NCBI GenBank assembly: GCA_013152815.1
Contig: JAADFO010000016.1
Span: 1-42,504 of the forward strand
Length of the DNA stretch: 42,504 nt
Source of the DNA: Nanobdellati archaeon
GTDB taxonomy: Archaea; Nanobdellota; Nanobdellia; Woesearchaeales; JAADFO01
Direction of reading: 5' to 3'
Of the stretch, positions 10,862 to 17,596 are shown in pieces. A model generated the notes under the pieces. The model did not search any database. It saw only the letters and a program-made list of their open reading frames with translations, and was not told the DNA's origin. Within the stretch, counting starts at the first letter, position 1, and each line of letters opens with the position of its first letter. The position numbers and the translations under genes are program-made.

Positions 10862-10879
10862 GAAAGATTTATATATTAA
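10862..10879 (+). promoter_or_regulatory. BRE/TATA promoter for the 11113 gene (P1)
   Basis: GAAAGATTTATATATTAA is a strong archaeal BRE/TATA element. It is nearly identical to elements at 15521 and 17425. Transcription would start near 10899, leaving a leader of about 210 nt. A second TATA-like site (GGGATAAATATATG, 10932-10945) would give a start near 10965 and a leader of about 150 nt. Confidence 0.65.
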
Positions 10880-10940
10880 TATATGAATTAGTATACCGCT
10901 GTATTAAAAATTATATTGATAGCCTAAAAAAGGGATAAAT

Positions 10941-11008
10941 ATATGAAAACATAGAAGGATAGCGTGTTTTCATATACTGGCACTGTGCCAGAGAAGCCAA
11001 TCGGCTTC
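10941..11008 (+). promoter_or_regulatory. Three consecutive palindromes in the leader of the 11113 gene
   Basis: Three perfect inverted repeats stand in a row: ATATGAAAAC (10941-10950) with GTTTTCATAT (10966-10975); TGGCAC-T-GTGCCA (10978-10990); GAAGCC-AATC-GGCTTC (10993-11008). The first overlaps the second TATA candidate, so it could be an operator. All three could also form hairpins in the mRNA leader. Confidence 0.6.
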
Positions 11009-11112
11009 ACAAGGAAAACAAGCGAAAGGACGAACGAAGACGTGAACCAATCCGACGAAGAGGATTACCAACGGAAAAGATCACACAAGCAAATGAGCGA
11101 GGTGTATGCGAA

Positions 11113-11949
11113 ATGAAAGGGAGCATCCGTAATCGAAGTATACTGACTGTGTCAACCATGTTGGCGCTGGTCATTCTCAGTTATTTTGCCTTTGCCGTGC
11201 CGACACAGCCCACAGCTCCAGAGACACTGGACAGACGAGGAGACAGTAGGCTGGACCCGACCAACTATCCTGCGAAATCATTGGAAGCAGAAGCAGGAAA
11301 CATCACCGGAGTCTATATATTCGCGACCACCCAGACCAAGACCTGGGCAGGTTTCTACGGAAACATCAGCGGCAACATCACCTTGGACGACGCCGTGGGG
11401 AATACGTTCTATGATTGGGAAGTTGCCGAACCGAACGGAGAGGTCTACGCAGCCAACGATACGGTGAGCGACTGGAGCACCATCAGATGCATCAACTTTT
11501 CGGCAACCCCTGGAATGACCGTCAACTATGATGGAGGATTAGCAAGCACCGTCGACAATAATCCGCTCAACCTCTCCCTGTTGGAGAACGGCTTCGGCAT
11601 CACCTGGAACGACGAGGATGGTGTCAACGAGACCTTCAACACAGGAACCCATGATGGCTTCTTCGTGGGAACCATCAATATCACGGAAAACAGCTGCATG
11701 ACGACAGATACCTATCAGGACAGCCACTCCGCGGGAGATGCATTCCAGGAAGTGCTCCTGGAGGTCAACAACAGCAACACGGTCATCTTCAGCACCATCA
11801 TAGAGAACAGGGATGCGACCAACGAGACCGATGTGCGCGGCTACAACGGAGCACGACACGACTTCCAGATGCTTGTCCTGGAAGACGGCCACGACGGCCC
11901 AGAAGCTGACCTGACCACCACCTACTACTTTTATGTGGAGCTCGACTAA
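11113..11949 (+). CDS. SSP paralog 1, small secreted protein
   Basis: 278 aa, the longest of seven SSP paralogs. The ATG is supported by GGTG 8 nt upstream. Signal peptide: SILTVSTMLALVILSYFAFAV. Family hallmarks: TKTWAGFYGNISGNITLDDA, GEVYA, a first cysteine (TIRCINFS), a second cysteine (ENSCMTTDTY), DFQMLVLEDGHD and the terminal strand TYYFYVELD. It belongs to the subfamily with LDDA and EDGH motifs, together with 16361, 18387 and 19234. The two cysteines are conserved in every copy, so a disulfide is likely once exported. Many N-x-S/T sequons are present. It appears to be transcribed alone: a palindromic leader lies before it and an intrinsic-type terminator overlaps its stop. Family not recognised. 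Inferred to be an extracellular structural or adhesive subunit. Confidence 0.85.
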   Translation: MKGSIRNRSILTVSTMLALVILSYFAFAVPTQPTAPETLDRRGDSRLDPTNYPAKSLEAEAGNITGVYIFATTQTKTWAGFYGNISGNITLDDAVGNTFYDWEVAEPNGEVYAANDTVSDWSTIRCINFSATPGMTVNYDGGLASTVDNNPLNLSLLENGFGITWNDEDGVNETFNTGTHDGFFVGTINITENSCMTTDTYQDSHSAGDAFQEVLLEVNNSNTVIFSTIIENRDATNETDVRGYNGARHDFQMLVLEDGHDGPEADLTTTYYFYVELD

Positions 11950-11967
11950 GGCGAGCTCTCTTTTTTT
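11938..11967 (+). terminator. Intrinsic-type terminator overlapping the stop codon
   Basis: GAGCTCG (11938-11944) pairs perfectly with CGAGCTC (11952-11958) around a 7-nt loop and is followed by T7 at 11961 and further T runs to 11985. The stem begins in the last codons of SSP1 and the loop contains its TAA. A hairpin plus U-tract like this is a bacterial-style terminator. The T-tract alone would suffice in archaea. Confidence 0.7.
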
Positions 11968-12009
11968 GCTGTTTTTTTCTTTTTTACAGCATGGACGAGG
12001 TGCGTGGAC

Positions 12010-12774
12010 ATGACCAAAAAAAGAACGCCGGCTGCGGGAAGGTTCCTGCAGGCGATCATCATCACCATCTTTCTTGCCAGTGCGCTCATCAGCATCGTGC
12101 AGGCGCTCCCCAGCGGGCCCACATTCGAGTTCATCTCCGAGAGCGAATCTCCTGTGCAGTCATCGACCCAGGACACGAACAGTTCCCATTCAGGCGGGAA
12201 GATCATCGTCGCCAACCTCAACGTGACCCAGCAGGATTCCCACTGGAAGGCCTACGTCGGAAACGTTTCAGGAAGGCTCGTCTTGGAGAACGCCAACAAC
12301 TACTCCATCTTCGAATGGACCATCACCGAAGTGACCGGAGAGGTCTATGCCACCCGAGGGAACTCAGTGAACTGGACGACGGTGGAATGCGCCAACATCA
12401 CTCATGTTGATGCCGAAGAGCTGGCCATGAACCATACTGCCAGCTACACTCCTGACGACAACATCACCAACACGTTCAGCACCGCGAACAATCACAGCAG
12501 CTTCTTTGCAGGGGCGAGCACCATCACCCAGAACAGCTGCAATTTCACCACCCAGACCTTTGTCAACGGTTCCCAACAGGTCGGAAGCACCTATTTCAAG
12601 GAGATATTGCTCTATGACGGCACCAGCATCGTCTATTCGACCTTGATGGAAAGCGACCGATACGGCTATGACACAGGATCGACCTATGACTACCAGATCC
12701 TGGTCGCCGAGAGAGGCGATCCGGAATTCTCCGGACAGAGCACGAACTATTACTTTTACGTCGAGTTGCTGTAA
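12010..12774 (+). CDS. SSP paralog 2, small secreted protein
   Basis: 254 aa. The ATG at 12010 is preferred over the track's GTG at 12004 because GAGGTG (11997-12002) sits 7 nt upstream of it but only 1 nt from the GTG. Signal peptide: FLQAIIITIFLASALISIVQA. It belongs to the second SSP subfamily (with 14596 and 21190), marked by SHWKAYVGNVSGRLVLENANNYSIF, GEVYATR, VECANIT, a second cysteine in QNSCNFTTQTF, YDYQILVAERG and the C-terminal NYYFYVELL. About eleven sequons are present in 254 residues. It is followed after 17 nt by a YDNDSL-family gene; the same kind of pairing recurs at 20091/21190 in the opposite order. Secreted; function unknown. Confidence 0.85.
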   Translation: MTKKRTPAAGRFLQAIIITIFLASALISIVQALPSGPTFEFISESESPVQSSTQDTNSSHSGGKIIVANLNVTQQDSHWKAYVGNVSGRLVLENANNYSIFEWTITEVTGEVYATRGNSVNWTTVECANITHVDAEELAMNHTASYTPDDNITNTFSTANNHSSFFAGASTITQNSCNFTTQTFVNGSQQVGSTYFKEILLYDGTSIVYSTLMESDRYGYDTGSTYDYQILVAERGDPEFSGQSTNYYFYVELL

Positions 12775-12791
12775 GGGCAGCATGCATAAAG

Positions 12792-13748
12792 ATGACATCG
12801 AGGTACTTCGGTCCCTCTGGACCGATAGCCATGGGAGCATTGATAGTGCTGGCCACTGTCCTACTGTTGACTCCGTTCTTTTTCTCGCTTGGAGAGGCCG
12901 CGTACTATGACAACACCACGGTCCTGACCCTCCTGAACGTGACCAATGTGGCTCCGACAATATCCAATGTCCTGGTCTATGACAATGACAGTCTCGTCTC
13001 CGGCAACATCATCCTGAACCAGGGGACGACAGACATCGTCTACTGCAATGCCACCGTTACCGACCTCAACGGCTATCTCGACATCATCGACTACAACGCC
13101 ACATTGTTCCATGAGACCACGACAGCCGGAGCCGCAGACCAGAACATCGACCATTACACCAATGCGACCTGCATGAACAGCACCATCAGCGGGAACATCA
13201 CATCCATAAACGTCCAGTGCACCTTCAATGTGTGGTTCTATGCCAACAACGGAACCTGGACCTGCAATGTCACTGCTTTTGACGGCAACAGCATCAATCA
13301 TAGTTCGGGTACAGAGATCATCGACCCCCTGTTCGCCCTCGACCTGAACACGAGCGTCATCGACTATGGAGAACTGGCTCCCGGTGATTCATCTGCCGAT
13401 GATGTCCCTGTCCGGGTGACCAACTTCGGGAACATGGACATCAACGTGTCGGTCGAGGGCTATGGGGTCACCCTTCATGACGGACTTGCCATGGACTGCA
13501 TCCTGGGAGACATCAATGTGAGCTATGAGAAATATGATGTCCAGCCGGGCCAGACCATCGCCAACATGTACAATCTCACCGAAAACCCCCTCATCAACGG
13601 TGTTCCGGGGCTCACCATCCCGAAGAACACGGTCGACGGTTCGAACTCCACCAACACCACGTTCTGGAAGATGCATGTCCCCTATGGAAATCCCCTAAAA
13701 GGATTCTGCAACGGAACCGTCCTGTTCTCAGCCATCGGCCCTGTGTAA
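12792..13748 (+). CDS. YDNDSL-family secreted protein A
   Basis: 318 aa. Signal/membrane segment: MGALIVLATVLLLTPFFFSLGEA. ATG 12831 is an alternative start, and the Shine-Dalgarno match at 12792 is weak. The mature part opens with YYDNTTVLTLLNVTNVAPTI, then VLVYDNDSL, CNATVTDLNG, a cysteine-rich middle (NGTWTCNVTAFD), and a second Ig-like half with IDYGELAPGDSS, TNFGNMDINVSVEGYG and LHDGLAMDC. It ends KGFCNGTVLFSAIG. It is strongly similar to 20091 and to the last 250 residues of 8884. The second half resembles Ig-like domains that carry N-terminal DFG/DYG motifs in choice-of-anchor-type proteins, a weak family hint. It lies in a transcription unit with SSP2, and a 9-bp inverted repeat follows the stop. 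Inferred: glycosylated extracellular partner of the SSP proteins. Confidence 0.8.
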   Translation: MTSRYFGPSGPIAMGALIVLATVLLLTPFFFSLGEAAYYDNTTVLTLLNVTNVAPTISNVLVYDNDSLVSGNIILNQGTTDIVYCNATVTDLNGYLDIIDYNATLFHETTTAGAADQNIDHYTNATCMNSTISGNITSINVQCTFNVWFYANNGTWTCNVTAFDGNSINHSSGTEIIDPLFALDLNTSVIDYGELAPGDSSADDVPVRVTNFGNMDINVSVEGYGVTLHDGLAMDCILGDINVSYEKYDVQPGQTIANMYNLTENPLINGVPGLTIPKNTVDGSNSTNTTFWKMHVPYGNPLKGFCNGTVLFSAIGPV

Positions 13749-13753
13749 ATATA

Positions 13754-13797
13754 TCCTCTGCAGTAAAGAGAACGACAGAGACAGGATATGCAGAGGA
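13754..13797 (+). terminator. Inverted repeat after the 12792 gene, terminator candidate
   Basis: TCCTCTGCA (13754-13762) and TGCAGAGGA (13789-13797) form a perfect 9-bp inverted repeat with a 26-nt spacer, 5 nt after the stop. A pyrimidine-rich tract follows from 13820. It could terminate transcription or stabilise the 3' end. Confidence 0.45.
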
Positions 13798-13826
13798 CGG
13801 GACAGTCCTGCAGCAACCTACCTCTT

Positions 13827-13858
13827 TCTTATTCTTTATATCTCTTATTCTTTATATC
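13827..13858 (+). repeat. Tandem 16-nt repeat in the intergenic region
   Basis: TCTTATTCTTTATATC occurs twice back to back (13827-13842 and 13843-13858). CGTTCAGAT then occurs at 13858 and 13891. The region 13749-14089 has no gene. It holds these repeats, the inverted repeat after the stop and the promoter of the 14090 regulator. Confidence 0.75.
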
Positions 13859-13973
13859 GTTCAGATGCTTATATCATTTAGATACCGTACCGTTCAGATA
13901 CATACAGATCGAATGAACCTCCCGAAAAGAGGCATCCCTTTGTCTTGCATGGATCTTGCATGAAGGAACCAAA

Positions 13974-14055
13974 CATTTATATACTGATTCTTACATGGAA
14001 TAAACTTATGCTGAAAATTGCAATATTTGTGCAATAGATACTTACATAGAATAAA
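13974..14055 (+). promoter_or_regulatory. Promoter/operator region of the 14090 regulator
   Basis: TATA candidates are CATTTATATAC (13974-13984) and GAATAAATATCC (14048-14059). The motif CTTACAT[G/A]GAATAAA occurs at 13990-14004 and 14041-14055, 51 nt apart. Between the two copies lies the palindrome ATTGCA-7 nt-TGCAAT (14017-14035). This looks like an operator, perhaps for the downstream regulator itself. Confidence 0.5.
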
Positions 14056-14089
14056 TATCCACTGACATAATATAACAACAGGGACAACA

Positions 14090-14599
14090 GTGTCGCCAAA
14101 ATCCGGCAGAAGAGAGGACCTTGCAGCGAGATTCAGCGTTTTCCTCAGGCAGGAATATGGAGTAGAACTTGACCAGCTACTCGAAGGGCTGCAGGAACCA
14201 GAGAAAGAGACACCAGAAGTTCCGGTCTCCATCTTCTCGACCACCTTAAGCACGTTGGAGACGGTCATCAAGTACCAGAGAGAGGTCAGAGGCCTGAGCT
14301 TCTCGGCCATCGGCCAGATCCTGAAGAGACATCCTGCTTCTCTGACGACATCCTACAGACGGTCCCTGAACAAATACCCCGACAGGTTCACCCGAACCAC
14401 TTTCAAGGATTCTGTCATCAGGATACCGCTTTCCATCTTCACAGAGAAGCTCGCCCCTTTAGAAGCGCTCGTATGGTTCCTCAGCCAGGACCTGGGACTT
14501 CGGCTCTGTGACATCGCGAGAATCATCCATATAGACCAGCGGACAGCATGGACGGTCAGAGCGAGGGCAAGGAAAAAACAGAAGGAGGCGGTCCTATGA
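14090..14599 (+). CDS. Tandem helix-turn-helix regulator, sigma-region-4-like
   Basis: 169 aa from a GTG start. It contains two related segments of about 55 aa: VPVSIFSTTLSTLETVIKYQ...LSFSAIGQILKRHPASLTTSYRRS (about residues 43-97) and IPLSIFTEKLAPLEALVWFL...LRLCDIARIIHIDQRTAWTVRARA (about 115-163). Each ends in a helix-turn-helix of the kind seen in sigma region 4 and related archaeal proteins. No sensor domain or membrane segment is seen, so it is cytosolic and DNA-binding. It is translationally coupled to SSP3 (ATGA overlap), so regulator and surface protein are made together. Repeats and a palindrome upstream suggest autoregulation. Exact family not identified. Confidence 0.75.
   Translation: MSPKSGRREDLAARFSVFLRQEYGVELDQLLEGLQEPEKETPEVPVSIFSTTLSTLETVIKYQREVRGLSFSAIGQILKRHPASLTTSYRRSLNKYPDRFTRTTFKDSVIRIPLSIFTEKLAPLEALVWFLSQDLGLRLCDIARIIHIDQRTAWTVRARARKKQKEAVL
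14584..14588 (+). promoter_or_regulatory. Shine-Dalgarno site that fixes the SSP3 start
   Basis: GGAGG lies 7 nt before ATG 14596, inside the 3' end of the regulator gene. It argues against the longer frame starting at 14548. Confidence 0.75.
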
Positions 14600-15336
14600 A
14601 TCCTGCCCTGACGAGAAAGCAGGCACGCCGCCTCCTCGGCTGGATCATGGTCCTTCTCCTGGTGAGCCTTTCCCTCGGGAACGTCCTTTCCCAGAGCCAG
14701 CCTGCAGGTCCGAACATCATATCCCAGACAACTGAGACAGCCACACCGAACGCTGCACTGAACATCACCACAGCAGGAGGGACCATAACGACGATGGTAT
14801 TGAACGGGACCACCCAGAATCCCCACTGGAAGGCCTATGTCGGAAACGTGACAGGAAGGCTGGTGCTCCAGGACGGTGCGAACTACAGCATCTACAACTG
14901 GCAGCTGACCAACCCTTCAGGAGAGGTCTATGCATCACGCAACAATACCGTGAACTGGACATCCATCAGATGCGCCAACTCGACCCAGATAGCGACTGAA
15001 GAGACCAACATGAACCACACGGCAAGTGCTGTCGACAGCATCGCCAACACCTTCACCGATTCCACCCACCAGGAGTTCTGGACAGGAGGCACCCAGTTCA
15101 CTGCGAACGAATGCGGATTCACCACAGCAACCTATGTGAACAACACCAACCAGAGCGAGCTGTTCCAGGAGATAGCTCTCTACGACGGGTCCTCGATCGT
15201 CTATGCGACCATCATCGACCCGAATACCGCCGGTTTCGACTATGGACGATATGATTTCCAGCTCATCGTACCCGAGAAAGGATGGGAAGGGCCGACCTCC
15301 TCAACACCCTATTATTTCTGGGTCGAACTGGTATAA
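14596..15336 (+). CDS. SSP paralog 3, small secreted protein
   Basis: 246 aa. The track starts this frame at 14548, but ATG 14596 is better: it overlaps the regulator's stop (ATGA), has GGAGG 7 nt upstream, and leaves a normal signal peptide (LLGWIMVLLLVSLSLGNVLSQ). Family marks: PHWKAYVGNVTGRLVLQDGANYSIY, GEVYASR, first cysteine IRCANST, second cysteine ANECGFTTATY, YDFQLIVPEKG and C-terminal PYYFWVELV. Closest in pattern to 12010 and 21190. Coupling to a DNA-binding protein is the notable context. Secreted, sequon-rich, function unknown. Confidence 0.85.
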   Translation: MNPALTRKQARRLLGWIMVLLLVSLSLGNVLSQSQPAGPNIISQTTETATPNAALNITTAGGTITTMVLNGTTQNPHWKAYVGNVTGRLVLQDGANYSIYNWQLTNPSGEVYASRNNTVNWTSIRCANSTQIATEETNMNHTASAVDSIANTFTDSTHQEFWTGGTQFTANECGFTTATYVNNTNQSELFQEIALYDGSSIVYATIIDPNTAGFDYGRYDFQLIVPEKGWEGPTSSTPYYFWVELV

Positions 15337-15388
15337 GAAAAGCACAGATAGAAAAGCAGATGAAAGATACGCAGTCAATAAAAAGAAC

Positions 15389-15476
15389 TACTTAAATAAT
15401 CATTGAAATAGAGAAAGACACCATTTCTATGACGAGAGGAGCTTACTGATTAAGTATTTGCTTAACTTGATTAAGT
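15389..15476 (+). promoter_or_regulatory. Operator-like sites upstream of the 15689 regulator
   Basis: Within the gene-free stretch 15337-15688, a 22-nt element beginning TACTTAAATAATCATTGAAA (15389-15410) matches one at 17359 at 17 of 22 positions. ACTGATTAAGTA (15445-15456) recurs exactly at 17275. TTAAG-6 nt-CTTAA (15450-15465) is an inverted repeat, followed by another TTAAG at 15471. These are candidate binding sites for the paralogous winged-helix regulators. Confidence 0.5.
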
Positions 15477-15520
15477 TACGAAGTTATGGAGATAATGATG
15501 TTCAGCATTTCATAAAGAGA

Positions 15521-15538
15521 GAAAAATTTATATATAAG
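15521..15538 (+). promoter_or_regulatory. BRE/TATA promoter for the 15689 gene (P2)
   Basis: GAAAAATTTATATATAAG differs little from the elements at 10862 and 17425. The predicted start near 15557 leaves a leader of about 130 nt, long for an archaeon. Confidence 0.65.
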
Positions 15539-15602
15539 TCTCCATATAAGTAGAGTAAGGTGGAGAATCGTATATTAATTGCTTAATGAGGTAGTCTGGA
15601 GG

Positions 15603-15669
15603 CTGCAAAGTGCAGAAGATGATATCCTCGAAGCAGGCAGGAAGGCCAAAGACCATCCCCCGGGGATGG
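15603..15669 (+). promoter_or_regulatory. Leader hairpins before the 15689 regulator
   Basis: CTGCA-AAG-TGCAG (15603-15615) and the perfect 17-nt palindrome CCATCCCCCGGGGATGG (15653-15669). The GGGG of the second would act as a weak ribosome site for the alternative GTG start at 15674, so folding could hide it. Confidence 0.45.
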
Positions 15670-15688
15670 AACAGTGGATGTGGAAGAC

Positions 15689-16345
15689 ATGGACCTGGAA
15701 ACACTCTTTACAACCTCAAAATGGGAGATTCTCGAGAAGATTGCACAGCAGCCGATGAGCCCGCTCCAGCTTTCTTCATCACTGCACACCTCTCCTGCAA
15801 ATGTGAGCCAGCAGGTCAAGCTGCTGCAGATCGCCGGCCTTCTTGAGAAAGAGAAGGTCCCCACAAGGGAGACCGGCAAACCGAGAGCCCTGTTCTCGCT
15901 CAAGGATGATTTCTCCTATCTCATCAGCGTGGCAAAAGAGGGCGCAAGAAAAGGGCTCATCCCGACAGACGCGAAGAAGAGGCTCATCCTCAACTCCTGG
16001 ATGGCCGACGATGCAGAACTGGAGCAGATGGCCTTCGACTTGGCCACGGTCTTTCGGGAGAAGTTCGACGCCGTCGGCGGCGTCGCCTGGGACCCGACCC
16101 ATCATCTCCTCTTCCTGGTCATCGACGACAAAGAAAGCGCAGGGGCAGAGATCGAGAGCATGAGAGACAGCACCCTACGGAACCATCATCATCTGCAGGT
16201 GCTCGACAGGAAACGGTTCATCTCCCTCCTTGAGGAGAGTGCATCTGACCAGGAGAACAGCAGAGAGAACCAGGACAACCCGATACAGCTTCTTGTGATC
16301 GACAGCCACATGGCAGAACAGATACGAGACCAGCACGGAAGATAG
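15689..16345 (+). CDS. Winged-helix transcription regulator 1
   Basis: 218 aa from ATG 15689, chosen because MDLETLFTTSKWEI then aligns exactly with the start of the paralog at 17597 (MELETLFTTSKWEI). The track's GTG at 15674 would add five residues. The N-terminal 80 residues form an ArsR/TrmB-like winged helix: the recognition region is SPLQLSSSLHTSPANVSQQV, and the wing is TRETGKPRALFSLKDDFSYLI. The C-terminal 120 residues (GLIPTDAKKRLILNSWM, then a region ending in HHHLQVLDRKRF) look like an alpha/beta sensing or dimerisation domain of unknown ligand. Cytosolic. It is followed after 15 nt by SSP4, presumably cotranscribed. Palindromes and TACTTAA-type sites lie in its long upstream region, which fits autoregulation. 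Confidence 0.8.
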   Translation: MDLETLFTTSKWEILEKIAQQPMSPLQLSSSLHTSPANVSQQVKLLQIAGLLEKEKVPTRETGKPRALFSLKDDFSYLISVAKEGARKGLIPTDAKKRLILNSWMADDAELEQMAFDLATVFREKFDAVGGVAWDPTHHLLFLVIDDKESAGAEIESMRDSTLRNHHHLQVLDRKRFISLLEESASDQENSRENQDNPIQLLVIDSHMAEQIRDQHGR

Positions 16346-16360
16346 AAGAAGGAAACGGGG

Positions 16361-17158
16361 ATGCAGCGGATGGACAGAAGTTCAGCGATGATGAAAGGGA
16401 AGAAAAGGGAGACGATGAAAGCTTCCTTCCTGCTTCTGGTCGGCATGTTTATCCTGGTCTCCGCATCGTTCGACGCAGCGGCAGATCCTGTCGCTCCGAC
16501 GACGCTCTCAGAGATCTCAAGCTCGACCAGGACATTTCCCGGAGGGAACAAGACCACCAACGCGACAGCAGGATATCTTACCGAAGTGAAGATAGAGGGC
16601 ATCGCCGTCGTCACCGAAGGCTGGCAGGGCTACTACGGCAACATCAGCGGGGAAGTGATCCTGGACGACGCTGACAACAATACGCTCTTCTCCTGGAACC
16701 TCATCTCGCCGGGAGGGGAGATCCTGGCCATACGGAACAGCAGCGTGGACTGGTCCAGCGGACAGGTCAGCTGTCCTAATACCACCCACATCAGCACCGA
16801 GAACACGCTCATCTTCCCGGGGATCTATGGCGACGACACCGATAACCTCACCAACACCTTCAACGACACGACCCATCCTGCTTTTTCCATCGGAAGCAAC
16901 AGCTTCTCAGCAGATAAGTGCAACTATTCTCTCGCTACCTATGTCAATGACAACGCCGACACGGCAAGGACCTTCAATGAGACCCTGCTCTATTCAGAGA
17001 ACACCAAGACCATGATCTATGTGGGACTGATCAATCCGAAACAGGAAGGGTTCAAGAGCGGCACCGACAAGCATGACTTCCAGATGCTGGTCGGAGAGGA
17101 CGGACACGGCAACAATGCCACCACCAGATACTTCTTCTTTGTCGAACTCAATCCATAG
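16361..17158 (+). CDS. SSP paralog 4, small secreted protein
   Basis: 265 aa from ATG 16361. ATG 16415, behind GGGAG, is a shorter alternative that starts directly at the signal peptide (MKASFLLLVGMFILVSASFDAAA). Family marks: GWQGYYGNISGEVILDDADNNTLFSW, GEILAIR, VSCPNTT, second cysteine in ADKCNYSLATY, a RTFNETLLYS motif, HDFQMLVGEDGHG and C-terminal RYFFFVELNP. Closest by eye to 18387. It is the second gene of the transcription unit headed by winged-helix regulator 1. Secreted and sequon-rich. Function unknown. Confidence 0.83.
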   Translation: MQRMDRSSAMMKGKKRETMKASFLLLVGMFILVSASFDAAADPVAPTTLSEISSSTRTFPGGNKTTNATAGYLTEVKIEGIAVVTEGWQGYYGNISGEVILDDADNNTLFSWNLISPGGEILAIRNSSVDWSSGQVSCPNTTHISTENTLIFPGIYGDDTDNLTNTFNDTTHPAFSIGSNSFSADKCNYSLATYVNDNADTARTFNETLLYSENTKTMIYVGLINPKQEGFKSGTDKHDFQMLVGEDGHGNNATTRYFFFVELNP

Positions 17159-17274
17159 ATCAGAGGGCATTCCCTGACCTGAGATCGATTGGCCGACCTG
17201 ATCGATCGGCAGGCTCGTTCTTGAAGCGGATGATGGCGCAGACGTATCTGAAAAGGATCGAAACACACCGTTTC

Positions 17275-17380
17275 ACTGATTAAGTAATCATTAAAGTTAA
17301 TTAATCACACAATCATATCACTTCTCGACGACAGAAAAGTCACGATAAGAACAGACAATACTTAAGCAAGTATTGAAATT
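17275..17380 (+). promoter_or_regulatory. Operator-like sites upstream of the 17597 regulator
   Basis: The gap 17159-17596 has no gene. ACTGATTAAGTA (17275-17286) repeats the site at 15445. The 22-nt element beginning TACTTAAGCAAGTATTGAAA (17359-17380) matches that at 15389, and within it TACTT-AAGC-AAGTA is a perfect inverted repeat. The order of the two sites is reversed relative to the first regulator. Confidence 0.5.
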
Positions 17381-17424
17381 ATTAAATCTGATTTCTTAAT
17401 TATTGACAGCAATTAACAAATAAT

Positions 17425-17442
17425 CGAAATATTTATATATTA
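17425..17442 (+). promoter_or_regulatory. BRE/TATA promoter for the 17597 gene (P3)
   Basis: GAAATATTTATATATTAG is the third member of the shared promoter set. The predicted start near 17461 gives a leader of about 135 nt, almost the same as for the paralogous regulator. Confidence 0.65.
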
Positions 17443-17596
17443 GGGGCACCAAGAGTACATCAAGGTATGAAATTGTATACTGGGAGTGGACTTCCAAAAA
17501 CCCCTGGTCTTTCAGCCTGACGACGATTTTCCACCGACAACGTCCCTGGTCTGAACGAAGCATCAGACAGCATAGCGACAACAGAGGCCCACAGTA

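Noticed and set aside
13827-13858. CRISPR or repeat-spacer array
   Set aside because: Only two adjacent copies without spacers; no cas gene in the window.
14548-14595. Upstream start for SSP3
   Set aside because: It would place a charged extension before the signal peptide inside the regulator gene; the Shine-Dalgarno site and ATGA overlap support 14596.
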